Assembly: GCF_029784135.1 (NCBI RefSeq)
Contig: NC_073746.1
Location: 35,135,378 to 35,199,377 of the forward strand
Direction of reading: 5' to 3'
Length of the DNA: 64,000 nucleotides
Origin: Toxorhynchites rutilus septentrionalis
Taxonomy: Eukaryota; Arthropoda; Insecta; Diptera; Culicidae
Below are positions 43,120 through 57,639 of this stretch, in pieces. Both the position numbers and the translations under genes were made by a program. Within the stretch, counting starts at the first letter, position 1; each line of letters begins with the position of its first letter. Under the pieces are notes generated by a model. It saw nothing but the letters and a program-made list of their open reading frames with translations, ran no database searches and was not told the DNA's origin.

Positions 43120-44417
43120 AAGGGTGTGTCACATCAAATTGCATCACGGAAAAAACGCTGTAGAAATTTAATTTTTAGGAATTATATCTTCAGTTTTCGC
43201 TTATAATCAGATAAGAGTGTATAGATCACGTTGGCCATGCTTCACTGTCAATTTTTCGTAAATTTGGAAAAATGTCGTCGAACGAAAAAGAGCGTCGTGA
43301 ATTAATCCTGTGCACTCATTTCGAGAATCCGGAGTTGTCACATCGGGACATCGGTAAGATGCTGGGAATCGTCCAATCCACGGTCAGCAGAGTACTAAAA
43401 CGATACTTCGAGAACCTAACCATCGACCGGAAGGTGAAGAACGGCAAAAATGGATGCTCCGTCAGTGAACAAGATCACAAGCGCGTAGTTAAGCAGTTTA
43501 GACGTGATCCGAGAAGTTCGGTCCGGGATGTCGCCAATAAGCTGAATTTGTCAAGTTCATTCGTCCAGCGGACCAAGCAGCGGGAGGGGCCTGCGTACAT
43601 ACAAGGTTCAGAAGGCTCCTAACCGCGACGAAGGCAAAACATGGTGGGGAAGACGCGAGCCCGGAAGCTGTACACCGAAATGCTGACGAAGCCGCATTGC
43701 CTGGTAATGGACGACGAAACCTACGTCAAAGCGGACTTTCGTCAGCTGCCGGGCCTGTTGTTCTTCTCCGCAGAGGACAAATTCAGCGTTCCGGAGGAGA
43801 TTCGCAAGCAGAAACTATCCAAGTTTGCCAAAAAGTACATGGTGTGGCAAGCGATCTGCTCTTGCGGAAAGCGGAGCGCCCCCTTCGTGATGACCGGCAC
43901 GGTAAACGGGCAGGTTTACCTTAAGGAGTGCCTACAGAAGCGCTTACTACCACTATTGAAGTAGCACGAGGGCCCGACCATCTTCTGGCCGGATCTCGCT
44001 TCGTGCCACTATTCAAAGGACGTGTTGGAGTGGTACGAAGCCAACGGGGTCACCTTCGTGCCAAAGGAAATGAACCCGCCCAACGCGCAGGAGCTTCGCC
44101 CAATAGAGAAATATTGGGCGATTATGAAGCAGGCCTTCCGGAAGAACCCAAAAGTTGTCAAATCGGAGGCGGACTTCAAGAGAAAATGGATTTCTGTTCA
44201 AAAAAAACTACAACCGGACGTTGTACAGAACCTTATGGACGGGGTAAAGAGGAAGGTGCGAGCATACGGGCTTGGGCTCGAAGTATGAATAAAAAGAAAA
44301 TGCCAAAAGTTGTTTAATAGTTTTTATTTTACTGTCTAAAATTTTCAAAAGGATCGGTCTACTGGGCGAATTTCTACAGCGTTTTTTCCGTGACGCAATT
44401 TGATGTGACACACCCTT
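43120..44417 (+). mobile_element. Tc1/mariner element of the ITmD37E type
   Basis: A 1298-bp element bounded by TA on both sides. The 49-bp terminal inverted repeats (43120-43168 and 44369-44417) start AAGGGTGTGTCACATCAAAT and differ at one base. They enclose one transposase gene, broken at several points. The near-perfect ends against a decayed gene suggest moderate age or cross-mobilisation. Confidence 0.92.
43272..44288 (+). pseudogene. ITmD37E transposase, broken
   Basis: A cut-and-paste transposase remnant. The N-terminal helix-turn-helix region (MSSNEKERRELILCTHFEN, then STVSRVLKR) is followed by the DDE domain: VMDDETYVK, then PDLASCHYS, then RPIEKYWA. Thirty-seven residues separate the second D from the E, which is the D37E signature. 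Between about 43590 and 43640 the frame shifts out and back with a stop, and an in-frame TAG at 43962-43964 (CAG to TAG is likely) cuts the protein again. The C-terminal part ends RAYGLGLEV at 44288. It should not make active enzyme. Confidence 0.9.
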
Positions 44418-44419
44418 TA

Positions 44420-45277
44420 TTAGATAGATTTTAATTTTGTTCGGTTACGTTTATTTCCAATTATTTTCATTATCTGAGAATTATCATTTTCGCTATACTG
44501 GAATGAAACACAAAGCTCCATGTGGTCTATATTGAATTATGTGGCCAGGATGCCACATTTGAACAACTCGATTGGACTTGAGTCGAATGGATTTCATAAT
44601 CAGATGAGCAGTTAATCAGTTGACGGATCTGGAATTTCCGAGGAAATCATACTATCCAGTAACATGTTAGACTGAATACGTGTAATGTTGTGATGAAGCT
44701 CATTAAATACTTTTTTTTTATTTGGACGCACGTGCTGTTATGTCATAACAATGCATGCATTATGGCCTGGAAATAGCAAATACTGTATCGGCATTGCTCA
44801 TGATAGCGTCTCTCAAGCGAATGCATTCTTGTTCCGTGGGAATCGCAGTTGTTCGCTCTCTACCTTCGCGTTTATGGCGACCATGGCATGTTGGCGCAAC
44901 TAATGACATCCTAGAATGACGTCATACGACTCACATAAAAACCCACGGAGCACACTGTTATGTTGGTTTCGTCTCTTCTATACATATTTTCATAAATACT
45001 AATTCAAAATGAGTAATGATGTTCATAATGATTGAAGTACCTGTGGTGGGATCTAATGATTTAATGTTTACGCAATATCCGTGTTGTCCTTCAGAGCGGT
45101 CGGAGAATTTTTCGTCAAAGAAATTTCATCTGACTTGCATTGTGACCACATATTGTAAAGTTTGTCAATCAGAATACATTCAAGGAGTTTTTCTTGACAT
45201 AGAAATTACAACTAAGTTATAACTAAAATGACGCAAGTAATACTACGTTGAGACAGTAAACGTTAGGAATGTTAGTT
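44420..45277. other. Gene-free interval
   Basis: No ORF with recognisable content. A run CACATAAAAACCCACGG near 44935 looks TATA-like but no gene follows it convincingly. Confidence 0.45.
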
Positions 45278-45640
45278 CTATTGAAAAGAAAGATGGAGAG
45301 CATCGTTTGAACGGTGTGTGTTGACGACGCACTCTAGAATATAGTTTCTTTTTCGAATCACAATTTCCTGCGTCAATGTGCAGTCACCTACCATGATTCC
45401 AGCAATATCTTCAACGGCATGCGCATTGAATCTACTCTCGCGTTCTTCCAGTGTTTTATTAGGATTGATAACAATAACGTGATTGTCACTTTGTAATCCG
45501 AGCATGTGTGATTTGAAGAATTTCAATGATTCATTGTGTTCATTCATTAAGGTTTCCAGCTCGTTGGCGTCTGACTTTATGCGAAGTGAGGTTATTTGCG
45601 CACGTAATTGAAGTTCAATGAAGTGGGCGTAGTGCCATCT
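45278..45640 (-). pseudogene. Helitron Rep/helicase fragment
   Basis: A minus-strand open stretch includes the Helitron-like N-terminal region: AHAVEDIAGIMVGD, then LTQEIVIRKRN, then THRSNDALHLSF, matching the family's conserved HRSYDALQYP-type motif with changes. It ends soon after this motif, so the Rep HUH nuclease and helicase domains are missing. Upstream codons at about 45560-45640 (HYAHFIELQ) may extend it. A degraded rolling-circle transposon piece. Confidence 0.65.
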
Positions 45641-46389
45641 GTTATTTCACATCGTAAATAAATTCATTCTTATTGAAAAAAGAACGACGGGTCAACTTAT
45701 TGGATATTGTTTATCCAAAAACACAAAAATCGCTATAAAACATAGGGGATGGGGGTGAAAATTCAAGATTTTATGCATATTTTGAAGTCAAATTTAAGTA
45801 AATGTTAAGTATGTTGGTTCACTTAACGTAATAAATGTTTTGTGGTTTTGAGTAGTTTAATTGAGTTTTTTTACTGCCTAAGTTTTTTGTGGCCTAAGTA
45901 CCAGCAACCCAATCTTGTTATTTTTTTGTTGTTTGAAGGTCACGAGTTGGTTTGAGACTCCTTTTTTTGGTGGTGTCCTTTCAGGTTCGCTCCTGAGCTC
46001 TGAAGTAAGCTTTGTTGGGAAACGAATATGTTTTCAACGAGTCCAGTGAGGAAAAGCGTCAAAATTTTGGTCTTGGGATCGGCCCTACTACCCTACTACT
46101 ACCGGGTCTTGATCTGTTCGTCTGGACAAGTGGTGTTTCGGGTTGACTTTACAGCGCAGTTTACTCATATTCATCCAGAACTCCACTGACAATAACCCCA
46201 TAAGATCCAATCGTACCATTGGTGTGGAATCCAGGCGAAATCTTGGTAATAGTCCCAGTTTTAGAAAAGAATGCTTCCGCTGGACCTAATGTCACCATAA
46301 ATATAACTTGTGACCACTTGTTTTGTAACGACCAAAGTTACAAAACTGCTTCTCCTATATTCACGACCATTGATTTGACAACCTACACT
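45641..46389. other. Interval without a gene
   Basis: Contains at 46185-46305 (minus strand) the coding-like segment related to 42485-42640. Otherwise nothing recognised. Confidence 0.4.
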
Positions 46390-47933
46390 CTGTCCAACTT
46401 CTATAAGACCACTCTGATTCTATTTCGTTGCAACACAAACAGTTAGAATTTCAACAAGATACATTTATATATTGTTGAATGCTTAGAACAAAGTATATTT
46501 AACGTCAATTTCGTTCAAAAGAGTTGTTTGTTTATTTATTGTGCTTAAATATGATAATTTCAGCTGTCCAGTTTCTATAAGACCACCTCAAAATTCATAA
46601 GTATTATTAATGAAAAATTCAAAACGATAGGCAATAATTGGTAACATTGCTATTTCGACTAATAACCTTGAAAATTCGTGTTGGAATACTATTTACCAAT
46701 TTCTGCTGAACGGATTTCTCGGTATTTTACCATTTTTTTCCGAAGTTGCGACATTGAGCTCTTCAATCGCAATCGTACCGCTTTCTCTCAGTGTAGATTA
46801 TGCGTACAAGGATCCCCTCTAAAATTTTCAACAGGATTCAAGTCTGGAGAGCGAGCCGGCCAGTCCAAAAAAATTAAGTTTTAGTTCTTAATCCATTGCT
46901 TAGTTTACATGCTGATATGAATAGTAGCATTGTTTTGCGGAAATGTGAATTTTTTGTGACGATATCCACGCAAAAATGGTAGGAGAGAGAATTCCAGAAC
47001 ATATGTGTAATCCTTGAATGATGTGAAAGCTATCTTGAGCTTTCCGGTTGCACATAATCCCGCCCATACCATGCACGAGCCTCCACCAAAATATCTGGTT
47101 GAAAAATACTGTTCCATCTTCCGTAAATCATGCCAGTACCCGTTGAAACCTTGAGGACCATCCAAATTGTACATGTTTTCGTCAGTGAAGATAACCTATA
47201 CATTGAAGAACTCTTCGTTATGGTATATAGCAAAATGTTTTCTTTTGGAAACATTCTTTGTCACAACATACCATGTCCCACTGTCGGTTCATGTGAGCTT
47301 TGGCAAAATTAAGACGTCTTCCGATGTGAGATGGTATAAGATGAGGAGTTTTAACCTTTTAAGCCCTCTTTATGTGAGGATATTTAACCAAAATTTGACG
47401 AATTGTCACCCGAGCAGTTGAGTAGTTGAAATATTGCTTTTTTTGCACATGCGATTTTGGGATATTCGAACCTGTTCTAGCTATTTCCCGCTTATTCCGG
47501 TCAGAGAGTTTCGATTTACGTGGAGCTCTCCCCTTCTTACCGTATCCTTGAAGATTCGCCAAATAATTGAGCCCAACTTGATGGGATCGTCCAATCTGAC
47601 GAGAAATTTCTCTGATACCAACATTTTCTTGGTGAAATGCACCGATTTGTCTTTCTTCTCTCTCTGTGAGGACTTTTCCCTTCGGCATTTTCCAGATTCA
47701 ATTGATCAAAACAACTAAACCAACGGAAAATGTAACTGGTCTTATAGAAACTTGACAGTTGAAAACACGAAAACATTCGTTTACGCTCAGCGCCTGCACA
47801 CACACACATATGGAAATCATGCAGCGTATGGTAGTCACCAATACCTACACGCTAGAATATAAATTGAAGCATTGTTTGTTTACAATGACACAAAGCAGCA
47901 AGATCATCACCTGGTCTTATAGAAATTTGACAG
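46390..47933 (-). mobile_element. Tc1-like element with paired (IR/DR) ends
   Basis: A ~22-nt motif (CTGTC..A.TTCTATAAGACCA) occurs at 46390-46412 and 46564-46586 on the plus strand and, inverted, at 47737-47758 and 47912-47933. The spacing is 174 and 175 bp at the two ends. This symmetric double-site design is the IR/DR arrangement of Tc3, Minos and Sleeping Beauty-type elements, where each repeat binds transposase. The transposase gene inside, on the minus strand, is broken. Exact outer termini were not fixed. Confidence 0.8.
46905..47688 (-). pseudogene. Tc1-like transposase, broken
   Basis: It starts MPKGKVLTEREERQIGAFHQ at 47688 with paired-type helix-turn-helix DNA-binding regions (GIREISRQIGRSHQ, then RKSKLSDRNKREIAR). 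The frame is lost after about 47359. The catalytic region resumes at about 47174 with NLDGPQGFNGYWHD and CMVWAGL. The second catalytic position reads FPQNNATIH, with N where family members have D, so even a repaired frame would lack this residue. The rest of the DDE domain is missing. Confidence 0.82.
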
Positions 47934-48340
47934 AATGTTGAAAGGTACTCAATGTTTATGAAATATGTAAAAAAAATTGTACGATCGAACAGAGAAGTTC
48001 GAATTTTGCGATTTTTCGGAGTATAAAGAATCGATCCAAAAAAACGGAAATCGGAAAGGAAAAAATCGATCTTCTAAATATCGATCCAAGATTGCCAAAT
48101 CCTAAATTTAACACTCCGTCAGGTGCAATATGTTTTGAAACACAGTCGGGCGCATTGATCCTGAGAAGCATAGCTTGATTCATTAAATCTTTCTGCATTT
48201 TTGGGTATACTTGAATTCATTTGTAGCTATAGTTTAGATAGCATAGAACAGCCTAGTATGCTTTGAAACGAAGCTGAAAATGCAACATTAATGTTCTCGA
48301 GTCGAAAACAGGAAATAGTCAGGTCACAAAATTATTTGAC
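47934..48340. other. Gene-free interval
   Basis: No supported gene; a short AT-rich stretch with several GATCGA-type repeats near 47983-48075. Confidence 0.4.
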
Positions 48341-48492
48341 TGGCAGCAGGCAAATGTATATATAGTATAGTATGTATATAAGAGTTTTTTGGGGTCGGGG
48401 AAGGTTCTTATGATAGTTTGAGACCCTGATAGATGCAAATGAAACACAAATTTATGCATTACTCGATAATTAATCAAGTAACGAATCAAGTA

Positions 48493-49420
48493 GGGTAACA
48501 CGGGGTGATTTGGTCATATGGGGTGATTTGGACCACCCCTTTATCTCAAAAATTACGGCTCAACTTGGATTTTTTATTATGTCATTTCCTTCTATTGTTG
48601 AACCGTATGTACCTAAAGTAAAAAAAACTTTGGTAAAACTTCAAAAGGAGAGGGAAACGGCAGCATAAACACAGCAACCACTTTGATCGTCAAAAAATGT
48701 GAGTTTTCCGATAGTGGTTTTAAGGTTTTTCCCGCTAATTAAACAAACTTTTCGTGTATTGTGCAGTAAAGTTCTGTTCGCCTACAGAAGAGGAACAATT
48801 TGATGTAGCGAAACTGTAAGTTTAATAACAATAAACGAAATTAATTGCATTTTATTTTTTTTGGTATTGTGTGGGGTGACATGGACACGTTTCTGTGGGG
48901 TGAATTTGAGGTTTGAGACTTTTCTTTGGACTAATTGATTCCAGATGCCGCTGAATTACAAAAAGAGGATGGACAGACAACGATGGAAGAAGGAGGAGCT
49001 TGAAAGAGAAACGCAGGCTATCGAGAACGGATTTTCTTTGACCAAGCATCAAAAGTGTTTGAAAATGCTCGACCAAGTGAAAAGATTCATGCAGAATTCG
49101 AGATGGTGTCAATCCAACTTTCCTGGTCTGGAATCTGGCCAAAACACCTGGTATCAATCCCAAAACATTGTATACAAACAAAATACCCCAAATCACCCCA
49201 CAGACGGTCCAAATCACCCCGCATTAAATTGTCCAAAAATCATCTCTTCTATTTTATGATATATTTGGTAGATTGAAGCTTTATGTAATGATTAAACATT
49301 ATTCATTGAGAGAAGACAAGTGTAGCTCAGTACACAATGTGACATTTTTTATTTAGACCATATTGGTTTGGAAATATAAGGCAATTTGCTTAGGTGGTCC
49401 AAAATTCCCCCCTTTTCCCT
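48493..49420 (+). mobile_element. pogo-like element remnant
   Basis: The insertion is bounded by TA on each side, with imperfect inverted ends GGGTAACACGGGGTGATTTGG and, at the right, CCAAAATTCCCCCCTTTTCCCT. The GGGGTGATTTGG motif recurs several times near both ends. It contains a transposase N-terminal fragment. At under 1 kb it is strongly deleted. Confidence 0.6.
48945..49100 (+). pseudogene. pogo/psq-type transposase N-terminus
   Basis: The frame begins MPLNYKKRMDRQRWKKEELE and continues TQAIENGFS, matching the Psq-like helix-turn-helix opening of pogo-family transposases. Downstream residues do not follow the family and no DDE domain is present. Confidence 0.55.
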
Positions 49421-49690
49421 TACGAGAAATTTGTCTATGATGGTATGACACCCCTCCCTCCTGTGGAATGGAGCAGGGGTACCATAAAAATAATACACAT
49501 ATTTCAACCAAACATGACAATTGAAAATTTTCGGATAACTCTGAAGGAAAATGGAAACTTCAGAAACTTCAGAAAATTCAATTCGTATATGTTCTACAAT
49601 TACATATTGACAAGCGTTTTCAGTCCATTTGATGTTTGCGGGAAATGTGGATGTGATAACGAAAAATAAAGTTTGCCGGGTCAGCTAGTT

Positions 49691-52159
49691 TATCTATAAA
49701 ATATTCTCCAATTAATGGTTCTCGTGGGAAATTTTCTGAATTTGACTTGATATCGTGACATCGATAGTCACGTTACGCTCTAGAATGGGGCGTATGGTAT
49801 TTCTATCTCAATCCATTCTTGTCAGAACAATGGAAATCGTAAACGCCTTAGAAAAAAAAATGTCCCAAAAAGTCGCGGAGACTCATCGCTCATTGTTCAC
49901 GACAATATGCCACGAGTCTCCACCGTGGCCAGACAAAAAGCGGACTTTTGAAAAAAAGGAAGCCATCACTCATCGTGGCTCGCCATTGCTTATCTCGTAC
50001 TGCCACCATGTGAGTGCTGAAAAATTTCAGAAGCAAATCACAGCAGCCTCCGAAGAAAGTAGAAAACGTCATTTCCTCTCAAGTTATCAGCGATAAGACA
50101 GAGCAGAGCATCCCGGTACATTTGTCACGCTCACTTCGCACTGCATCTGTTCTAGCAATGTTTTTCATTCTCTGCAAGAATCGGAAAATTCAATCCTCTT
50201 GGGAACAACTGCAGCTCTCGGTAAATCTCCATCTGCATACAAACTAAGCTCCGCTGCAGCACCAGCACGGAACATATGCAGACGGTCTCTTCCCGAGCGG
50301 GAGCAACGAATGCTATTGCACCCAGTAGTGCTGCTTTCGTTGAGCATAAAAAAACACCCGGAAAAGGAATGTTTTATGTAATTGATCCTGTTCCACAACG
50401 TTTCCTGTGCAGTCAAGAGAGGCTTTCCAATTCTATGGGGACGATGGGTCGCCTCGAGCAACGCCCAACTCCCGCAGTTGGGAAGTAACACGTTTGTTTT
50501 TACCGGAATCACCGTACGAAGTGGAAAGCCACAGTACCCTTCCCGTCCCAGGAGCTTGCGTAACGTGAGAAAAAGGCCAGAACGTTGGTGAGAGCTTGAA
50601 TGAGTGCAATCGAGACGTCCCATCGTTACCACCGTCAAGAGGAAACCAGTGGAAGTGAAACCGAGATACAAAGTCCTTTTCGGTGTGCATACCTGACGCA
50701 GTAGTTGTACTCTTGTGTTCGCCTTGTCCATAATTCGGATCAAATCGAAAGTCTTTTTCATGAAAAGAATCGAGATAGGCAAACAATGGTAAGCAAGCAA
50801 GGATAAAACCTCTGTCCCGATGTGAAGTTTCAACTTTGGAAATGATCCTTTGATGTATGCCGTGACGAAATGCCGTTGAGAAATCATATACACGACATAC
50901 ACGACAAACATTCCTCAATCTCAAAATCAAACTGAAATCGTTTTTTTTTTCAATTTTATTTCCTGGCAGTGATGCAATGGTTTCGAGTCGTGAATTGTTC
51001 CCCGGATCGGATGAACATATTCAAGTGACGTTCTTGTTGATCTTATTATTTTTTTCAAGTGACAGCCTTTTGACACAGCGTTGGTTTTTCCTTCATGGCT
51101 TTAACGCTTCAATTTCTCCTTGGCTCCTCACAATGATAGGTGTATTCGATAAAAATTGCATATACAATTCTGATTGTATCATTTGCTGTGACATTTGTCG
51201 CGAAACACCAATGTTTTTCCACCTTTTTTCTGAAAAATGCTAACTTAATACTATTAATCGTGGCGTTCGGTGAAAAATTTGAACAGGTGAAAATTTGACA
51301 GTTTTTTAAATTAAAATTAAAATTTGTAGAAAACATATTACTTGGTGTTATTTAAACACATAAAACACGTAGTTCTGACCTTTATTATATTTTTTTTTAT
51401 GAATTTTGCAGTATTTCCTATATTAGAAAAATGATTTTCTTCTAATTTCCTATTGCAAAACATATAGAGAATTCATGTTTTTTATTTCCTCTATTTTACT
51501 ATAATTTTTTTTCGGCGTAACATATTTTATATGGACAGAGACGAACAGAACAAAATAAAGACACAAATCGAATGATCCGTTCACGAGTGACGTTGGTTTT
51601 ATTCATAATATTTGAACATAACGATGATTTCAAGTCATAGTTTTATTAGTTGTGTATCTGTGTATATATCGAAAACCAAAACATAATAATTCACTGTCGC
51701 GTATCCAAATACATACTCATTATCTAATGAATCTCATCGCATAAATCAATTCAGTGAATATATATCCAGTTTGTGTGGCTGTAGAGCTTTTATGATATTT
51801 TTTTCAGGTTACCCAGAAATATCTTCCAACGTCGCGTCTTGAAATATAGTATACCTTAGCAAGAGGTCCACGCGCAATGAATCAAATAATATGTACTCGG
51901 GTTTTTATTCACATACTAGGGCAGTCCGATAAGTTCTTAGCCAAGATGATAAAACTATTTTTGACTAACTTTGTGGACAATCGATTTTTTCTGAATTTTC
52001 GAAACTTCTGTTTTTCGTATGTTAATCATCACTTTTAGCCACAAATCATGAATTCTGATGTGATTTAAAACAAAAAAGCTCTTTATCAATATCCTTCCAA
52101 ATGCAATCATTCTCGAGATATTTATAAAAATATTTATAATTTACTGTCTTTTTATAGCA
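49691..52159. other. Interval without a recognised gene
   Basis: The part at 49750-50930 is less AT-rich. It has a 248-codon minus-strand open stretch (50165-50911) overlapped by a 165-codon one in another frame (50433-50930); neither shows a domain, and overlapping open frames in GC-richer DNA can arise by chance. A mariner-end-like phrase (GGGCAGTCCGATAAGTTC) lies at 51920 without a visible partner. This is the best place in the window to look for a host exon or UTR. Confidence 0.35.
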
Positions 52160-54220
<2,061 letters not shown>

Positions 54221-55119
54221 AGGCTCTTTTGATTGGTGTGTCGTGTTATACCGCCATGATCATGAAATTTTGTGAATTTGCTCATAATTTCCAACAACTT
54301 TTCCAATTACATCATTATGGTGAAACTTTATGTTTAGGAGTTATGTTGAAAAACATTATCGCTACGTTTTGTATTGATCCACATATCTTCAAATGTTCTG
54401 GAATGCAAGGCTGTTTTACACGACTACGCTATCCACATAGCCAATGGTGCTGTTGCATAAATGGGTGATAATATTGCATCTCGTTATTAAATTAAGTTGG
54501 AAAATGTTTTCTAAGACTAAACAGGAGAGCAAAAACGTGAACCTATATCCTTTCCGGTCTGGGCCGTGTATGTGGCAAAGTATGCGAAAAGGTTTAATGT
54601 GTCTCTTGTTTCGGTCGTTCATAATGTCTTATATTACTGTGGCAAATATATTATACAAATGCAGTACCAGTATGGGAGAGTAACACATTTTCTGTTATTT
54701 TTAAGCTCATTTGATGTAATAAATCAAGATGCCAAAACATGTGCTAAACATTAATTTTAGGTGCAGATATGCCAAGAGTTCTGAGCGTGGCGAGTCGCGA
54801 AATATATCGCCAGTTTCTTATTCGCTCATGCTTGCTCATGATTTGCAATGAATGTATGAGGAAAAAGTGACCTTGGAATTTTCATGCGGGACTTCCTGAA
54901 AATATTGCTTTACCCAAAAAAATATCCTATGTTAATATCATCACAATCGGACGTTATTTACTAGTTTCGCAAAGACGTCAACATTTGAGTTTTTTGAAAA
55001 ACCGTAAAATTACCCAAGTGGAAAGTATATGAAACCGGGTTTTCAGAAAACAAATTTTGACGCCAAACACGATTAAAATTCGGCTCTGTTACAGTTAATG
55101 AGCCTAAATAAATAAACAG
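54221..55119. other. Gene-free interval
   Basis: Nothing recognised; short ORFs only. Confidence 0.4.
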
Positions 55120-55850
55120 ATGGGATGGAAAAAAACCCATACAATAAATCTTGAGATTCTACCTGACATACTTCCATTTTCTATGCGTTTTTATAAGTTA
55201 TCATTTCGTTTTTTGATACGTTGTGAAACACTCAATCCGATAGTGATAGCAAACTTCGAAAGAATGCTAACCTCAGGCGTTCAAACTAAGCGAATGTCGT
55301 TATATCATGAATTTTTGACCCTGGAAAGCCCATCTGCTTTATCTGGTTTCCAGACCATTCCTTCAATTTTGTTCAATCCTTCTATTAATTTTGACCTGTC
55401 AATGAAAGTTTATGTTAGTGGTATTTCAGGTGATTCCCGCCAAATAGTTATGCCTGCAATATTCTTGTCAAAGTATAAACATATTGACTCAACCAAAAAA
55501 TTTTTTACTGATGGATCTAGTCTTAATGGTTCCACAGATTTTGGGGTATTTAAGATTAACTTCTCCACATTCCGTAAGCTTATTTTACCCTGTTTGGTGA
55601 TTATTGTCATCCGAACATTTTTACATTTTTTCTGATAGTCTTAGCTCATTAGATGCACTTCGTTCGGTGAGGTCTAGATATTGTTTGTATTTTTTGTAGT
55701 CTGGAATCCAACAGCTTTTAAATGTATTGTTAAGAAGATCATTTAATATCACTTTTGTATGGGTTCCCTCTCATTATTCGATACCAGGAAATGAAAAAGC
55801 AGCTTTTCTTGCTAAGAAGAGCGCTATGGAAGTTCTCTAATTTCATAGGC
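55120..55850 (+). pseudogene. I-clade-like non-LTR fragment (RT thumb and RNase H)
   Basis: The first 60 codons (FLIRCETLNPIVIANFERML...) resemble the region after the RT core of I-type elements. They are followed by RNase H pieces: KKFFTDGSSLNGS with the first catalytic D, a SDSLSSLDALRS block after a frame change near 55635, and WVPSHYSIPGNEKAAFLAKK. It is 5'-truncated and frame-shifted. Confidence 0.7.
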
Positions 55851-57639
55851 CTATTACTTTTTATGAATATATTTTCCTAGTGAACGTGCAATTGAATCTT
55901 GGCAGACAAGTTGGAATGGTAGTAATAAAGGTTGTTACGGTTTTAAAAAAAATCGCAACAATGAAAAAACATAATTCCTGTAGTATGATATGAATTGAAG
56001 CGAAAGGGCGTATGATTTAATTTTTAAAAGAGAGGACCAATGTAAACGCTTCGATGACTTCGAAAGACTCGATGTTGTACGTTTTGGCACAATCATTTCA
56101 CTTCAAGTGAGACTCGATGTTATACGCAAAAGGGTTAACTGCAAAATCTATAATATTACTAACACATACACAAACATATTCGTGAGTCCACCTCGTTCGA
56201 AGGTAAGAGCCGACCCTGAGGTAACCAAACGATTTAATAGTTTATATCATTCCTAGAGTTTCCCTCAAATCATAGTGTGCAGACTCATGTCTTATCATTA
56301 TTCCTCGAATGCATATCTTTTTTGAATTAATATTAGTGATAGTAACCTATGTATTTGTGGTATAGGTTTCCACGATATTGATCACATTGTGTGGTATTGC
56401 TCTGAATTCCAAAAGACAAATTATCTTTAATAGAAAGAGAAGAGAAGAGTGCCACTCAATTTTCCGATCCGCGACGTTTTGGGTACTCGGAATCTCGATG
56501 CAATTTCACTGATTTATGATTTCCTCTAGTCCATACACTTTCAAGTATGAGTATGTGTGTTTTTTTTTTAATTTTTTTTAATTTAAAATTTAAAATTTTT
56601 TTTTAATTTAAAATAGATTTTTTGATTTGAATACTTTCAAACATCCACGTTTTCTTACCAAGTAAACGTTAGTGAGTCCAATCACTGAACTCTTCATTGA
56701 TTGATTACCTTGGCCCTTTACAATTTCCTTTTACTATAAATTGTCTAGTACTTCTACAAAAATTCGTCCTTATAATTCAAAATTATTTTCTCGTTCAAGA
56801 TTCTTCAAGCATTTGGAAATAACACGTTTCTCCGTTGTATGGAATACATGTTTGATACAGAGAATATTACAAAATTGTAATTTTTTTCTCTCCCCTATAT
56901 TGATCTACGAGAAGAAACGGATACAACAAAATAAAGAAGGCTAAAATCGGACCATCCCTTCTTCGGGTTTTCCGCTTACTAACAGATTTTGCCTTACATT
57001 TTTTTTATATAGATTAGAGTCTTCCTTCGAACATTTCGACGAACGTTTAAGAAACACTCTATTAATTCTGGCAATAGTTACTGTCTCCACCAAGATGGTT
57101 TTCTGAATAGAATTCCAGAGATTATTGAACATGCCACACTTGATGACGTAGAAGAAATAGGTTCAAATATAGCCAAAGCTGGTTGGTCTATACTGATACG
57201 TGGGTGATCATTCCGCCTGGACTTTGAACTGTGCGGAATTTCGCTTTCCGATTAGAGGAAACGTTTCTGTAAACTTTCGATTCCACAAGATTTTGGGAAC
57301 ACTTGAGAGTTTCACTATTTCACTACGATGGTTTATTTGCGACTGGACGGAATACTGAAAATGTTGTGCCCTATTTATACGGTCCACGTTATGATTAGTT
57401 CTATTGTTGTAACTTTGCTCGGGTATTCTGGAATATTCGCTCTATATAATGGAGCTTTGTTTTATAGCGCGTCCGTTTCCATCCGTTCCTATTATATGAC
57501 AATTCGAATGTTATTGTTTCGATTTAGTATGTTATGGTTTGCGTTTTGTTTTGTGCTGAAGTACCCCGAATGCTCTTGAAAATGTATTACATGATTTTTA
57601 ATTACGAGTTAGAGTTATTTTTAATTACGAGAATTACCT
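55851..57639. other. Interval with a diverged CTAGCTGACCC-type fragment
   Basis: At about 56620-56800 the sequence matches the inner part of repeat copy C (phrases such as CTTTCAAACATCCACGTTTTCTTAC). The rest shows no gene. Confidence 0.45.

Larger units (their letters stand above)
48341..49690 (+). repeat. CTAGCTGACCC...(GACA)n repeat, copy B (interrupted)
   Basis: The left part (48341-48490) has TTTTTGGGGTCGGGGAAGG...GATAGTTTGAGACC and the right part (49421-49690) ends AAAGTTTGCCGGGTCAGCTAG. Same family as copies A and C, in the orientation of copy A. It is split by a pogo-like insertion. The GACA run itself is lost. Confidence 0.65.

Noticed and set aside
50165..50911. 248-codon minus-strand ORF
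   Set aside because: No recognisable domain, and a second frame is open over much of the same DNA; likely chance, though transcript data could change this.
51911..51950. Mariner-end-like phrase GGGCAGTCCGATAAGTTC
   Set aside because: No inverted partner or transposase found nearby, so not listed as an element.
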